A stretch of 64,000 nucleotides of DNA from Nocardia sp. NBC_01730 (GCF_035920445.1 NZ_CP109162.1:5518001-5582000); one strand, 5' to 3'. Positions 1 through 7,529 are shown, counted from the stretch's first letter. The notes: generated from the letters alone by a model not told the origin. Numbers and translations: made by a program.

Positions 1-405
1 GTCGGAGCCGCCGCCCGGCTCGGTGATCGCCAGCGAGCCGATCTTCTCGCCCGCGAGCGTCGGCCGCACCCAGCGCTCGATCTGTTCGGCATTGCCCGAG
101 GCGATGAGGTGCGGCACCGAGATGCCGCAGGTGAACAGCGAAGCGAACAGTCCGCCGGACGCGCCGGCCTGGTGCATCTCCTCGCAGACGATCATGGCGT
201 CCATGCCGTCACCGCCGCAACCGCCCACGGACTCCGGAAACTGCACACCGAGCAGGCCGAGGGCGCCCGCCTTCTTGTGCAGCTCGCGCGGGATCTCACC
301 CTCGCGCTCCCAGCCGTCCAGGTACGGCAGGACCTCGCGCTCCACGAAACTTCTTACGGTGGAACGCAATTCGCGCCGCTCCGGCGTTTCCCACAGTGTG
401 GTCAT
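1..405 (-). CDS. acyl-CoA dehydrogenase, N-terminal part (runs off window edge)
   Basis: Catalyses the FAD-dependent alpha,beta-dehydrogenation of an acyl-CoA thioester. The first 135 residues are present. They show the usual all-helical N-terminal domain, with LGVQFPESVGGCGGDG near residue 50 and the flavin/substrate loop SLAITEPGGGSD at the window edge. The ATG at 405 follows an AGAAAGGA ribosome site; this start region has been tandemly duplicated (403-550). The gene lies directly downstream of the AtuA-like gene on the same strand. From memory, M. tuberculosis has a similar pair (Rv0976c-fadE13), which suggests a shared branched-chain or terpenoid acyl-CoA catabolic operon. The substrate cannot be read from this fragment. 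Confidence 0.88.
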   Translation of the reverse strand, partial: MTTLWETPERRELRSTVRSFVEREVLPYLDGWEREGEIPRELHKKAGALGLLGVQFPESVGGCGGDGMDAMIVCEEMHQAGASGGLFASLFTCGISVPHLIASGNAEQIERWVRPTLAGEKIGSLAITEPGGGSD

Positions 406-479
406 GCGGTGTCCTTTCTCGCATGACCGGGGGCCCTGCGTGGTGACGCGAGCTGCCGCCTCCGGGCCTGACCAGTCAT
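402..479 (-). CDS. possible 25-aa leader ORF created by the duplication
   Basis: The duplicated ATG at 479 opens a 25-codon Arg/Ala-rich frame (begins MTGQARRRQLASPRR). Its TGA overlaps the ATG of the acyl-CoA dehydrogenase in an ATGA arrangement. It carries the same ribosome site as the dehydrogenase, so ribosomes could load here and reinitiate. There is no similarity to a known leader peptide, and it may be only a by-product of the duplication. Confidence 0.25.
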   Translation of the reverse strand: MTGQARRRQLASPRRAPGHARKDTA

Positions 480-550
480 GCGGTGTCCTTTCTCGCATGA
501 CCGGGGGCCCTGCGTGGTGACGCGAGCTGCCGCCTCCGGGCCTGACCGGT
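403..550. repeat. 74-bp tandem duplication of a translation-initiation region
   Basis: Units 403-476 and 477-550 are identical except for one base (A474 versus G548), and a third copy begins at 551 (CATGAC). Each unit holds, on the minus strand, an AGAAAGGA ribosome site plus ATG, followed by one copy of the dispersed repeat GGGCCCTGCGTGGTGACGCG. The stop codon of the AtuA-like gene (550-552) falls on the outer edge of the duplication. The near-identity points to a recent event. Confidence 0.95.
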
Positions 551-2265
551 CATGACAACAGCTCCACTGGAATGTCGAGGTGACGAGACCGCAGCCATTC
601 GCTGAGCCCCTTGGCCTGGGGATCGAATCGAGCCTGGTAGGCCACGCCCTGGCCGAGCAGACCTTCGATGATGAAGTTCAGCGCCCGCAGATTGGGCAGG
701 ACGTGCCGGGTGACGGTGAGCGACGCCGCCTCCGGGAGCAACTCTTTGACGCGCTCCACCGTCAGCGTGTGCGCCAGCCAGCGCCACTGCTCGTCGGTGC
801 GCACCCACACTCCGATGTTGGCGTTGCCGCCCTTGTCGCCGCTGCGGGCGAGCGCGATCGTGCCCAACGGCGCACGGCAGGTTTCGGTGGTGGGCAAAGG
901 TTCCGGAGCAGGCGGCTCGGCCACTTCAGCCAGGACCGCCGTATCGGTAGACGGCGCGATGGCCACGCGGGTGCCGTCCGGCAGCACCGCCGTGTGCGGC
1001 ACCTCGGAGGCATCGACGAACCCTGGCGTGTACACGCCGTACGGAGATCCGTTGCCGGGCAAGGTAGTGAAGCTGCACCCCGGGTAACTGGCCAGTGCCA
1101 GCTCCACCGCGACATTGGAGAACGCGCGGCCGACCGTGTTCGGGTCAGGGTCGCGAACCACGCAGCGCAGTAGCGCGCTGGCCTGTTCCTCGGTGTCGGC
1201 GTCCGGTCGATCCAGCCGGGCAAGGGTCCAGGTCAGCTCCGCGGGCTTCGTCGGCAGCCAGGACTCCAGCTGTCGTCGCGCCAGTGCGGCTTTCGCCTCG
1301 ATGTCCAAGCCGGTGAGGACGAACTCCATCTCGTTGCGGAACCCGCCGAGCGTGTTCAGCGAGACCTTGAGCCTCGGTGGCGGGGCCTCACCGGTGACGC
1401 CGCTGATCAGCACCCGGTCCTGGCCCGCCTGGTCGAGCCGGATGGTATCCAGCCGGGAGGTCACGTCGGGGCCCGCGTAGCGGGCGCCCTGGATCTCGTA
1501 CATCAGCTGGGCCTCGACGGTGTCGACGGTGACCGCGCCGCCGGTGCCTTCATGCTTGGTGATGACGCTGCTGCCGTCCCTGCGGATTTCGGCGAGCGGG
1601 AAGCCCGGCCTGCCGAGGTCGGCGAGTTCGGTGAAGAAGGCGTAGTTGCCTCCGGTGGCCTGGGTGCCGCACTCGATGACGTGTCCCGTCACCACTGCGC
1701 CCGCCAGCCGGTCGTAATCGGTTCGGCCCCAACCGAAGTGCGCGGCGGCCGGGCCGAGGACCACCGACGCGTCGGTGACCCGGCCGGTGACCACGATGTC
1801 CGCGCCGGCGTTCAGGCATTCGACGATGCCCCAGGCGCCGAGGTAGGCGTTGGCGGTCAGCGGCGCCCCGAGGCCGAGTTCACCGGCGCGCGCGCCCAGG
1901 TCGTCGCCCTCGACGTGTGCGATCTTCGCGTCCAACCCGAGGTCGACGACGACCTTCCGCAGTTTCTCCGCGAGCCCGGCGGGATTGAGGCCGCCCGCGT
2001 TCGCGACGATCCGCACATTGCGTTCCAAGGCGAGCCCGAGACACTCCTCGACCTGCTTGACGAAGGTCTTGGCGTAGCCGAGGCTCGGATCCTTCATCCG
2101 GTCCCGGCCGAGGATCAACATGGTCAGCTCGGCGAGATAGTCACCGGTGAGCACGTCGAGCTGCCCGCCATCGAGCATCTCGCGCATGGCGGCGAGCCGA
2201 TCACCGTAGAAGCCGGAACAGTTGCCGATCCGGAGTACCTCCGGGTCTGCGGCCAACATATTCAT
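550..2265 (-). CDS. AtuA-like (DUF1446) acyclic terpene utilisation family protein
   Basis: A 571-residue cytoplasmic protein of the AtuA/DUF1446 family. The family is linked to acyclic terpene and branched-chain acyl-CoA catabolism, but its reaction is unproven. Characteristic stretches are IGNCSGFYGDR near the N-terminus, the LTGDYLAELTMLILGRDR segment, GGLNPAGLAEKLR, VVTGRVTDASVVLGPAAAHF and a C-terminal ALARSGDKGGNANIGVW block. The frame is open upstream to 2634, but that extension is Arg-rich repeat DNA. The ATG at 2265 (MNMLAADPEVLRIGN) is therefore preferred, which leaves a 240-nt leader back to the CAAGC-N6-GCTTG dyad. The acyl-CoA dehydrogenase follows on the same strand. Confidence 0.85.
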   Translation of the reverse strand: MNMLAADPEVLRIGNCSGFYGDRLAAMREMLDGGQLDVLTGDYLAELTMLILGRDRMKDPSLGYAKTFVKQVEECLGLALERNVRIVANAGGLNPAGLAEKLRKVVVDLGLDAKIAHVEGDDLGARAGELGLGAPLTANAYLGAWGIVECLNAGADIVVTGRVTDASVVLGPAAAHFGWGRTDYDRLAGAVVTGHVIECGTQATGGNYAFFTELADLGRPGFPLAEIRRDGSSVITKHEGTGGAVTVDTVEAQLMYEIQGARYAGPDVTSRLDTIRLDQAGQDRVLISGVTGEAPPPRLKVSLNTLGGFRNEMEFVLTGLDIEAKAALARRQLESWLPTKPAELTWTLARLDRPDADTEEQASALLRCVVRDPDPNTVGRAFSNVAVELALASYPGCSFTTLPGNGSPYGVYTPGFVDASEVPHTAVLPDGTRVAIAPSTDTAVLAEVAEPPAPEPLPTTETCRAPLGTIALARSGDKGGNANIGVWVRTDEQWRWLAHTLTVERVKELLPEAASLTVTRHVLPNLRALNFIIEGLLGQGVAYQARFDPQAKGLSEWLRSRHLDIPVELLS

Positions 2266-2288
2266 CAGCGGGGATTGCCTCCCTCCTG

Positions 2289-2405
2289 TGCGGCGACCGG
2301 ACGTTCGTCCGTCCGAGCGCTCCCTGCGGCGACCGGACGTCCGTCCGAGCGCTCCGTGCGGCGACCGGGCGCTGGTCCGAGCGTTCTGTGCGGTAGCCGG
2401 ACGGC
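2289..2405. repeat. degenerate 32-36 bp direct repeats upstream of the AtuA-like gene
   Basis: Three and a half copies of a TGCGGCGACCGGACGT...TCCGAGCGCTC unit start at 2289, 2325, 2357 and 2389. They lie between the AtuA-like start and its putative operator, in what should be the 5' leader. Translation of this stretch gives only Arg/Ser/Gly-rich sequence, so it is treated as non-coding. Confidence 0.8.
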
Positions 2406-2505
2406 ACTCGGGGCGGTCCTTGCGCCGTACCGTGCGGGCGCGCCGATGTGCCGCACCCGTGAAGTTCGGTTCCACGACCAGCATCACACCCGGCCAGAAA
2501 AAAAG

Positions 2506-2521
2506 CAAGCGTGCGTGCTTG
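2506..2521. promoter_or_regulatory. TetR-type operator candidate (CAAGC-N6-GCTTG)
   Basis: A perfect inverted repeat, CAAGC GTGCGT GCTTG, lies between the AtuA-like gene (leftward) and the small membrane protein (rightward). An A-rich run (2499-2504) precedes it. CAAG/CTTG dyads are common TetR-family sites in actinobacterial acyl-CoA catabolic operons, so control of the leftward operon is a reasonable inference. No regulator gene lies next to it. Confidence 0.5.
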
Positions 2522-2599
2522 TTAGTTGCGGGCGCATATTCCGCCGATCGCGCGGTCCGCAACACCCGCAGCACGGCAAGGGAGGCCGGAGGGAGCAAG

Positions 2600-2767
2600 A
2601 TGAGCACCGTGCCCACCGACGTCGCCGTGATCATTTTGTTCGCCCTGGCCGGCTTCCTCCTCGGCGGCGCTTACACCACATGGAAGACGGCTCGGCTGCT
2701 GTCCATCGCACTCTCGGTCTGCGCCGCCCTCGCGGCGGCAGGCGCCCTCGCTTGGTGGCTCGGCTAG
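2600..2767 (+). CDS. small membrane protein, 55 aa
   Basis: It reads MSTVPTDVAVIILFALAG and so on, with two predicted transmembrane helices (about residues 8-26 and 34-53) joined by a short YTTWKTAR loop. A GGAGGG ribosome site lies just upstream of the ATG. Its TAG stop overlaps the TAG stop of the convergent cyclase gene through the palindromic CTAG at 2764-2767. Function is unknown; the size and hydrophobicity pattern resemble many small actinobacterial membrane proteins. Confidence 0.65.
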   Translation: MSTVPTDVAVIILFALAGFLLGGAYTTWKTARLLSIALSVCAALAAAGALAWWLG

Positions 2768-3681
2768 CGCCGCGAGAGGCGGAAGATACGGAGGTCCTGC
2801 GGGACTCCGCTGAGCGGTGCGGTGAACAAGCCGCGCCGGTACGGCTTGACCGCGAAGCCCAGATCCGCCAGTGTCTCCGGCCGCAGCGCCTGCAGCGTCG
2901 CCTCGGACAGCATGGTGTTGCCACTGCCGCCCGCCTCCATGACCCGGGCCGCGATGGTCACGTCCACTCCGAGCCAGTCGCCGCCGATCTCGCGTGGCGA
3001 GCCGGTGTGCAGGCCGATACGCATCGTCGGGCGATAGCCGCGTACCCGCACATCGGCCAGGTTGCTTCTTGCGGTCACCGCGGCGCGCACCGCCCGATCC
3101 GCGGACGGGAAGACCGCCATCAGGCCGTCACCCATGCGCTTGACAACCTGCCCGCCGCGCTCGGCGATCGGCGGCTCGATGGCCTTGGCTACGCCGCGCA
3201 GCAGTTCGAGGGTGACCTCGTCGCCCGCCGACAGGGACCAACTGGAGAAGGCCACCAGATCGGTGAACATAACAGTTATCTCTTGGCTACCCTGTCCGCG
3301 GCCGGTGCGCTCCAGCATGGCCTGCCAGACCTGCAGGGCGCCGAAGCCGATCTCGCGCGCCGCGCTCGGTGTGCCACCCACCAGTTTGTCCGCGGCCCGC
3401 GCCACCGCCCGCGCGCCACCGGGGCCGGAAACAGACAGCGGGTCACCGAAAGACGGGTCACCGGGCAGCTGCTCCCTGGCCTTGCGTAATGCCCCGATCA
3501 GATCCGGGCGCTGATTGGCCGCGTTCATCAGCGCGGACAGCTGGCCCCGACGTAGTCCTGCGGCGGAACGGCGGGAAGAACCGGACGCTTCGGACGGTGC
3601 CAACGGTATGACGACCTCGGGCGGTACGCCGCCGTCGCCCTCCGCCCCGGGCTCAGCACCGCCGGAAGGTGTTTCGCTCAC
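2764..3681 (-). CDS. class III adenylate/guanylate cyclase
   Basis: Predicted to form cAMP or cGMP from the nucleoside triphosphate. It has 305 residues: a disordered N-terminus (1-45), a helical regulatory region (45-125) and the cyclase homology domain (about 133-300). Metal-binding aspartates are D141 (MFTDL) and D185 (RMGDGLMAVF). Purine-contact residues are K181 and D240, and the transition-state arginine is R246 (VTIAARV). The usual transition-state Asn is replaced by Thr242. No membrane or HAMP segment is present, so it is probably cytosolic. The GTG at 3681 (VSETPSGG) is preferred over upstream in-frame starts that read through non-coding sequence. Confidence 0.88.
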   Translation of the reverse strand: MSETPSGGAEPGAEGDGGVPPEVVIPLAPSEASGSSRRSAAGLRRGQLSALMNAANQRPDLIGALRKAREQLPGDPSFGDPLSVSGPGGARAVARAADKLVGGTPSAAREIGFGALQVWQAMLERTGRGQGSQEITVMFTDLVAFSSWSLSAGDEVTLELLRGVAKAIEPPIAERGGQVVKRMGDGLMAVFPSADRAVRAAVTARSNLADVRVRGYRPTMRIGLHTGSPREIGGDWLGVDVTIAARVMEAGGSGNTMLSEATLQALRPETLADLGFAVKPYRRGLFTAPLSGVPQDLRIFRLSRR

Positions 3682-3866
3682 GCCCCGAGCGTATCTCAGC
3701 CAACCGTGCGCAGGCGGGTTACGTCTACGCCACCCGCTCCCGCACCAGCGCACCATCCAGGGGTCGACGATGGATAACGAGAGAGTTGCTGACTTGATGT
3801 CAGCGAGCGGGCACCACCGGCGAAAGCTATGTATCGCACAAGCACGAAATCCTCAGGGAAAGCACG

Positions 3867-3900
3867 ATCGGCCCGGCGCGACGTATCGCACCGGGCCGAT
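3867..3900. terminator. 10-bp perfect hairpin in the gap between cyclase and exporter
   Basis: ATCGGCCCGG (3867-3876) and CCGGGCCGAT (3891-3900) pair perfectly across a 14-nt loop. It lies inside the 332-bp gene-free stretch 3682-4013, downstream of the leftward ABC exporter operon. There is no clear T-run, so the terminator role is inferred. No coding region could be supported in this gap. Confidence 0.5.
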
Positions 3901-3976
3901 GGCCGCACCGCCCACCGGGCAGTGGAAGGCGGTGGACAGGACGCGCGGACCTCCCGACAAAGTCCGCGCCCCACAA

Positions 3977-4003
3977 CCCGAGTGGCGAGGGAAGCGACTC
4001 GGG
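3977..4003 (-). terminator. probable terminator of the ABC exporter operon
   Basis: CCCGAGT (3977-3983) pairs with ACTCGGG (3997-4003). The hairpin ends 10 nt beyond the permease stop codon in the direction of transcription. It lacks a strong U-tract, as is usual in high-GC actinobacteria. Confidence 0.5.
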
Positions 4004-4013
4004 TAGCTGTGCG

Positions 4014-4775
4014 CTAGGCGTCGCGCTGATTCGCCATGACCAGGGCCGCGCCGAACACGATCGCGACGAACGCGGTGAAGTAGAGCAGGCTGCCCCCGGG
4101 TCCCCAGTGCCAGTTGGCGGTGGTAGCGGCAGCACTGTAGAAGTGGCTCGCGTTCGCGAACGGCAGAAACGGGGTGACATTGCGGCCGAAACTACCGAAT
4201 GCCCCGAGCAGGCCCTCGATGAGCAACGGCCACAACACGATCAGCGAGATCGCGGCAGCGGACTGTCGCACCAGCACGCCGATGCCGACCGCGAGGACGA
4301 CGCACAGGAAGGTGTAGATGGGGATGCCGTAGACCTCGCGCCAGTCGTCCCCGGTCGACAGGGTCAGGGTCGCGCCCGCATCGGCCCCACCGAGCACCTT
4401 GGCGACCAGGTAGGAGAGGAACACCAGCACAATCGTCAGCAGCGCGCCGTACCCGCCGACCAGCACGGCCTTGGTGAGAATGACCTTGGCCCGATGCGGA
4501 GTGGCCTGGAACGTCGTCCGGATGATGCCGAAGCGGTATTCGCTCGTCACGGTAAGCGTCGCCATGATCATCAGGACCATCACACCGAATCCGCTGATCC
4601 CGGCCACCGCGGTGGAGACCGTCAGGTCGATCGAACCTTCTTTGCCGTAGGACGCCCGCGCCACCCAGGCGAGCAGGGCGGCCATGCCGAGCGCGAGTGC
4701 GACGACTATCGCCGAGCACCACCAAGGCGACCTGGTCGAGGTGAGTTTGATTCGTTCTGCTGCCAGCACGCCCAT
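4014..4775 (-). CDS. ABC-2 type transporter permease
   Basis: A 253-residue integral membrane subunit with about six hydrophobic helices. The first is at residues 18-38 after a basic N-terminus (AAERIKLTSTRSPWW), and the last ends just before the C-terminal NQRDA. It pairs with the ATPase encoded immediately upstream: the ATPase TGA overlaps this ATG (4773-4777), so the two are translationally coupled. SEYRFGIIRTTFQATPHR is typical of actinobacterial two-component multidrug/antibiotic ABC exporters. The substrate is unknown. Confidence 0.85.
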   Translation of the reverse strand: MGVLAAERIKLTSTRSPWWCSAIVVALALGMAALLAWVARASYGKEGSIDLTVSTAVAGISGFGVMVLMIMATLTVTSEYRFGIIRTTFQATPHRAKVILTKAVLVGGYGALLTIVLVFLSYLVAKVLGGADAGATLTLSTGDDWREVYGIPIYTFLCVVLAVGIGVLVRQSAAAISLIVLWPLLIEGLLGAFGSFGRNVTPFLPFANASHFYSAAATTANWHWGPGGSLLYFTAFVAIVFGAALVMANQRDA

Positions 4776-5791
4776 CAGAGCGCACCTCCCATCGCTGTAT
4801 AGGACGCGGGGTCCGCGGTGCCCTGCGTGGTTACGCGAGCTGCCACCCCCGGGTCCGTCGCTCCCGCCGGATCGAAGCCTTCGCCGTGGTACTGCACGGC
4901 ACCGCCGGTCATCCGCATGAACGCTTCCTCCAGCGAAGCGCGCTGGGGAGCCAGCTCGAACAGCGTGATGTCGTTCGCGCCCGCCAGCTTGCCGACCGCG
5001 TCGCTGGACACGTTGGCGACGACGAGCGCGGGGCCATCGGCGCCGGCGCCGTCCTCACGGACCGTCATGCCGTTCGAGGTGAGCACGCTGCGCAGCTCGT
5101 CGAGCTGCGGGCTGCGCACCCGCACCGACTGCTCCGAGGCGCGCTCGATGAACTCCTGCGTGGTCGAGTCCGAGATGAGCTTGCCGCGGCCGATCACCAC
5201 CAGGTGCTCGGCGGTCTGCGCCATCTCCGAAAGAAGGTGGCTGGAGACCAGCACCGTGCGGCCCTCGGCGGCCAGTCGCTGCATGAACCTGCGGATCCAC
5301 AGGATGCCCTCCGGGTCGAGACCGTTGACCGGCTCGTCGAACAGCAGCACCTGCGGGTCGCCGAGCAGCGCACCGGCCAGGCCGAGCCGCTGCGACATGC
5401 CGAGGGAGAAACCGCCCGCGGTCTTGCCCGCCACCTCCGACAGGCCGACGAGTCGCAGCACCTCGTCCACCCGGGACTTGGCGATGTCGTTGGATGCGGC
5501 CATCCACTCCAGGTGGGCGCGCGCCGACCGGTTCGGGTGCACCCACTTGGCATCCAGCAGCGCACCGACGATCCGCAGTGGATGGTCCAGCTCGTGGTAC
5601 GGCCTGCCCTGGATCAGCGCGGTGCCCGCGGTGGGCTTGTCCAATCCTAGGATCATCCGCATAGTGGTCGACTTACCGGCGCCGTTCGGTCCCAGGAACC
5701 CTGTCACCTGCCCTGGTCGAACGGTGAACGTCAGATCCTGCACCGCGACGGTCTGCCCGTAGTGTTTGGTCAGGCCTTTCAGCTCGATCAT
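4775..5791 (-). CDS. ABC transporter ATP-binding protein (drug-exporter type)
   Basis: The 338-residue energising subunit of the exporter. It has Walker A GPNGAGKST (about 35-43), signature FSLGMSQRL, Walker B LLFDEPVNGLD and the switch His in VLVSSHLLSE. The domain order matches DrrA-like proteins: a nucleotide-binding domain (1-215) and a DUF4162-like C-terminal region. The start is ATG 5791 (MIELKGLTKHYG). An odd feature is a C-terminal tail of about 38 residues after the natural domain end, partly encoded by a copy of the dispersed repeat (4820-4858), which is missing in typical relatives. An 18-bp perfect palindrome lies 57 bp upstream of the start. Confidence 0.88.
   Translation of the reverse strand: MIELKGLTKHYGQTVAVQDLTFTVRPGQVTGFLGPNGAGKSTTMRMILGLDKPTAGTALIQGRPYHELDHPLRIVGALLDAKWVHPNRSARAHLEWMAASNDIAKSRVDEVLRLVGLSEVAGKTAGGFSLGMSQRLGLAGALLGDPQVLLFDEPVNGLDPEGILWIRRFMQRLAAEGRTVLVSSHLLSEMAQTAEHLVVIGRGKLISDSTTQEFIERASEQSVRVRSPQLDELRSVLTSNGMTVREDGAGADGPALVVANVSSDAVGKLAGANDITLFELAPQRASLEEAFMRMTGGAVQYHGEGFDPAGATDPGVAARVTTQGTADPASYTAMGGAL
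4820..4858 (+). repeat. dispersed repeat copy inside the ABC ATPase C-terminus
   Basis: GCCCTGCGTGGTTACGCGAG followed by CTGCCACCCCCGGGTCC matches the units at 431-473 and 505-547, and the copy at 39570-39610, at most positions. Here it is read on the opposite strand as part of the ATPase tail (GVAARVTTQGTAD). An insertion into the gene end that kept the frame is the simplest reading. Confidence 0.75.
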
Positions 5792-5847
5792 GTGCCCAGC
5801 ATTCCGCAAAACGCGGCTGCGCGCGTCACCACAAAGTGGCGGGTTCG

Positions 5848-5865
5848 GTCATCCTCGAGGATGAC
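5848..5865. promoter_or_regulatory. 18-bp perfect palindrome upstream of the ABC exporter
   Basis: GTCATCCTCGAGGATGAC is fully self-complementary and centred 65 bp upstream of the ATPase ATG. Its placement fits an operator for a dimeric repressor of the exporter operon. No regulator gene is adjacent on the exporter side, and the divergent XRE gene is terminated before it. A weak copy of the dispersed repeat (5806-5838, minus strand) lies between it and the start codon. Confidence 0.45.
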
Positions 5866-6087
5866 GAAGAGGGTCCAGGTGGGGCAAGCCCGTACAGGAG
5901 GGGGCAGTGCGCTGGGTTTGTGGACTTTGGCGCACTCACCTGAACTCCCATGTACGACCGGAATTGCGGCAAGTAAGTGACACACACTCAGGTTGTCCCG
6001 GCCGGGACAGCGCTGACCCGCAACCGATTCGACTGGTTGCGGGCCTCCAGTGCTGCCGGCACTCGAGTGCTCGTCTGAATCAAACAA

Positions 6088-6124
6088 GCGGCCAACCGTA
6101 GGCTCGGGACCTACGGTTGGCCGC
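6088..6124 (-). terminator. rho-independent terminator of the XRE regulator gene
   Basis: A 15-bp perfect stem (GCGGCCAACCGTAGG, 6088-6102, with 6110-6124) has a 7-nt loop. On the transcribed strand it is followed by a T-rich stretch (TTGTTTGATTC). It lies 19 nt beyond the stop of the leftward XRE gene. This is the clearest intrinsic terminator in the window. The remainder of gap 5792-6087 holds the palindrome at 5848 and no gene. Confidence 0.9.
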
Positions 6125-6143
6125 CTGCAGAGTACGTCGCTGC

Positions 6144-6890
6144 TCAGACCGCCTCGGGTGGTCGGTCGTAGGCGTCGATAGCGGCCTTGGACGTCGAGGA
6201 GTCCTGCAGCACCAGCTCCCACGGACCCGAGTTGATCTCGAAACTCTTGCCGAACCCGACCCACTTCCCTGCCATCCGAGCGACGGTCAGCTCGATCAGC
6301 AGTTGAACAGCCCCGTGGTAGTAAGCGCCGCGGTAGTAGCCGTCCTGGGCGGTGTGCTCGCTCCATGTCCCAGTAGCGACGTGCCCGTCCACCGTGAAGT
6401 CCATCTCGAGGGACGACTGCGCCGAGTTCGGCAGGCTGCGAACCGTCAGCCGGTTGTCGTGCTGCAACACCACGACGTGATGCACGGCCGTGAACGTCGC
6501 ATCCCTGCCGCTCGAGTAGTACTCATACCGCGACAGCCAAATCCCCGAGTAGTTACCCGGTGTCCTCGGACGCCGCGCGGCGGCGAACTGCTCTGGCGCG
6601 ACTTCGCCGATAGCCGAGTCGACCACGGTCCCGTCCTCGCCGCCGGAAAGGCTTCGGCCGGCCATCACGGCACCGAATCCCAGAGACTCGATCGGTAGCC
6701 GCATGACCTTCTCCAGTGCTCGCGCGTGCGATGGCCGCGGGTTGGCGGTGAGCCCTGATTCCCAGCGCTGTACAAGGCGTTTGGTGGCGCTCGCGCATCC
6801 CGCTTCCCGGAGTGCCCGCGCGAGGTCGTCCTGGCTCATCAGACGCGCGTTCCGGGCCGCGCGGAGAGCCGTGTTCGGTGCGGATGCCAT
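6144..6890 (-). CDS. XRE-family helix-turn-helix protein with C-terminal beta-rich domain
   Basis: A 248-residue putative transcription regulator. The N-terminus carries an XRE-type HTH (about 6-70): LMSQDDLARALREAG, then TKRLVQRWESGL. Residues 110-240 form a predicted beta-rich domain with GxW-type turns (YSGIWLSRYEYYSSG, ATGTWSEH) that may bind a ligand. It is divergent from a four-ORF cassette starting at 7084, which it probably controls together with itself. It ends in a strong terminator at 6088-6124. The ligand is unknown. Confidence 0.75.
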   Translation of the reverse strand: MASAPNTALRAARNARLMSQDDLARALREAGCASATKRLVQRWESGLTANPRPSHARALEKVMRLPIESLGFGAVMAGRSLSGGEDGTVVDSAIGEVAPEQFAAARRPRTPGNYSGIWLSRYEYYSSGRDATFTAVHHVVVLQHDNRLTVRSLPNSAQSSLEMDFTVDGHVATGTWSEHTAQDGYYRGAYYHGAVQLLIELTVARMAGKWVGFGKSFEINSGPWELVLQDSSTSKAAIDAYDRPPEAV

Positions 6891-7083
6891 GCCGCCACGG
6901 TAGCCCTTTGACGCCTAAATGTCGCCTTGAATAGAGGCGGATTGACACCACTTCCGTCATCGCACGGACACGTCCTGTCGGCTGACTCTGAATGTGGCCC
7001 CGACGCCGGGCTGAGCGCCGAACTCCCCAGCGTCGGGTGCCCACCAACAGAACACACACAACGCGCCTGGGGGTATAGACACG

Positions 7084-7335
7084 ATGCCCATCGCTCTACT
7101 GATCGCCTTTACGGTGGCCGCTCTCATCTACGGCACGATCTGTTTCTTCGATCGCCCCGTGAGAAGCGCTGAGACGTGCCACCCGGCACCTGATGTCCCG
7201 TACACCACGCACGATGCACACCTGGTGTGGCAGGCGCGGATCGGCTGCGACACCGAAACGTGCGCCGACAAGGCCGCCGCGCTCGATGTCCTCATTGAAG
7301 CCAAGATCGTCAAACCATGGCGGCCCGCCCGATGA
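7084..7335 (+). CDS. small membrane-anchored protein, first ORF of a four-gene cassette
   Basis: 83 residues: one N-terminal transmembrane helix (about 2-22, IALLIAFTVAALIYGTICFF), then a soluble part with three cysteines (ETCHPAPD, IGCDTETCADK). The ATG at 7084 follows a GGGGG-containing leader. The TGA stop overlaps the next ATG (ATGA, 7332-7335), so the two are probably coupled. I do not recognise a family. Confidence 0.55.
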   Translation: MPIALLIAFTVAALIYGTICFFDRPVRSAETCHPAPDVPYTTHDAHLVWQARIGCDTETCADKAAALDVLIEAKIVKPWRPAR

Positions 7336-7529
7336 CCATCACGCTCGCCGACGCCGAACAGTGGCGGCACTTCCACCGGAACTGCTATGCCGAGGGCGCA
7401 TTCCGGTCGCCGGAACAGGCAAGGTTCGTCCTCAATGTCCACTCCGGCCACGGCGAGACCTGCCTGCAGTACCTATCGGCGTCCGCCTACAGCTTCGGCT
7501 CCGGGGACGGAGCGGACCATGGCGAGTGA
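7332..7529 (+). CDS. hypothetical small protein, second ORF of cassette
   Basis: 65 residues from the ATG that overlaps the previous stop (MTITLADAEQWRHFHRN). It is rich in His, Tyr and Ser, with no transmembrane helix. An in-frame ATG at 7317 would add five residues. The ATGA coupling favours 7332. It overlaps the third ORF by 11 nt. Function is unknown. Confidence 0.5.
   Translation: MTITLADAEQWRHFHRNCYAEGAFRSPEQARFVLNVHSGHGETCLQYLSASAYSFGSGDGADHGE

Noticed and set aside
1552..3489. 645-codon open frame on the plus strand
   Set aside because: Runs opposite the AtuA-like and cyclase genes; Arg/Gly/His-rich with no motif. A typical antisense shadow in high-GC DNA.
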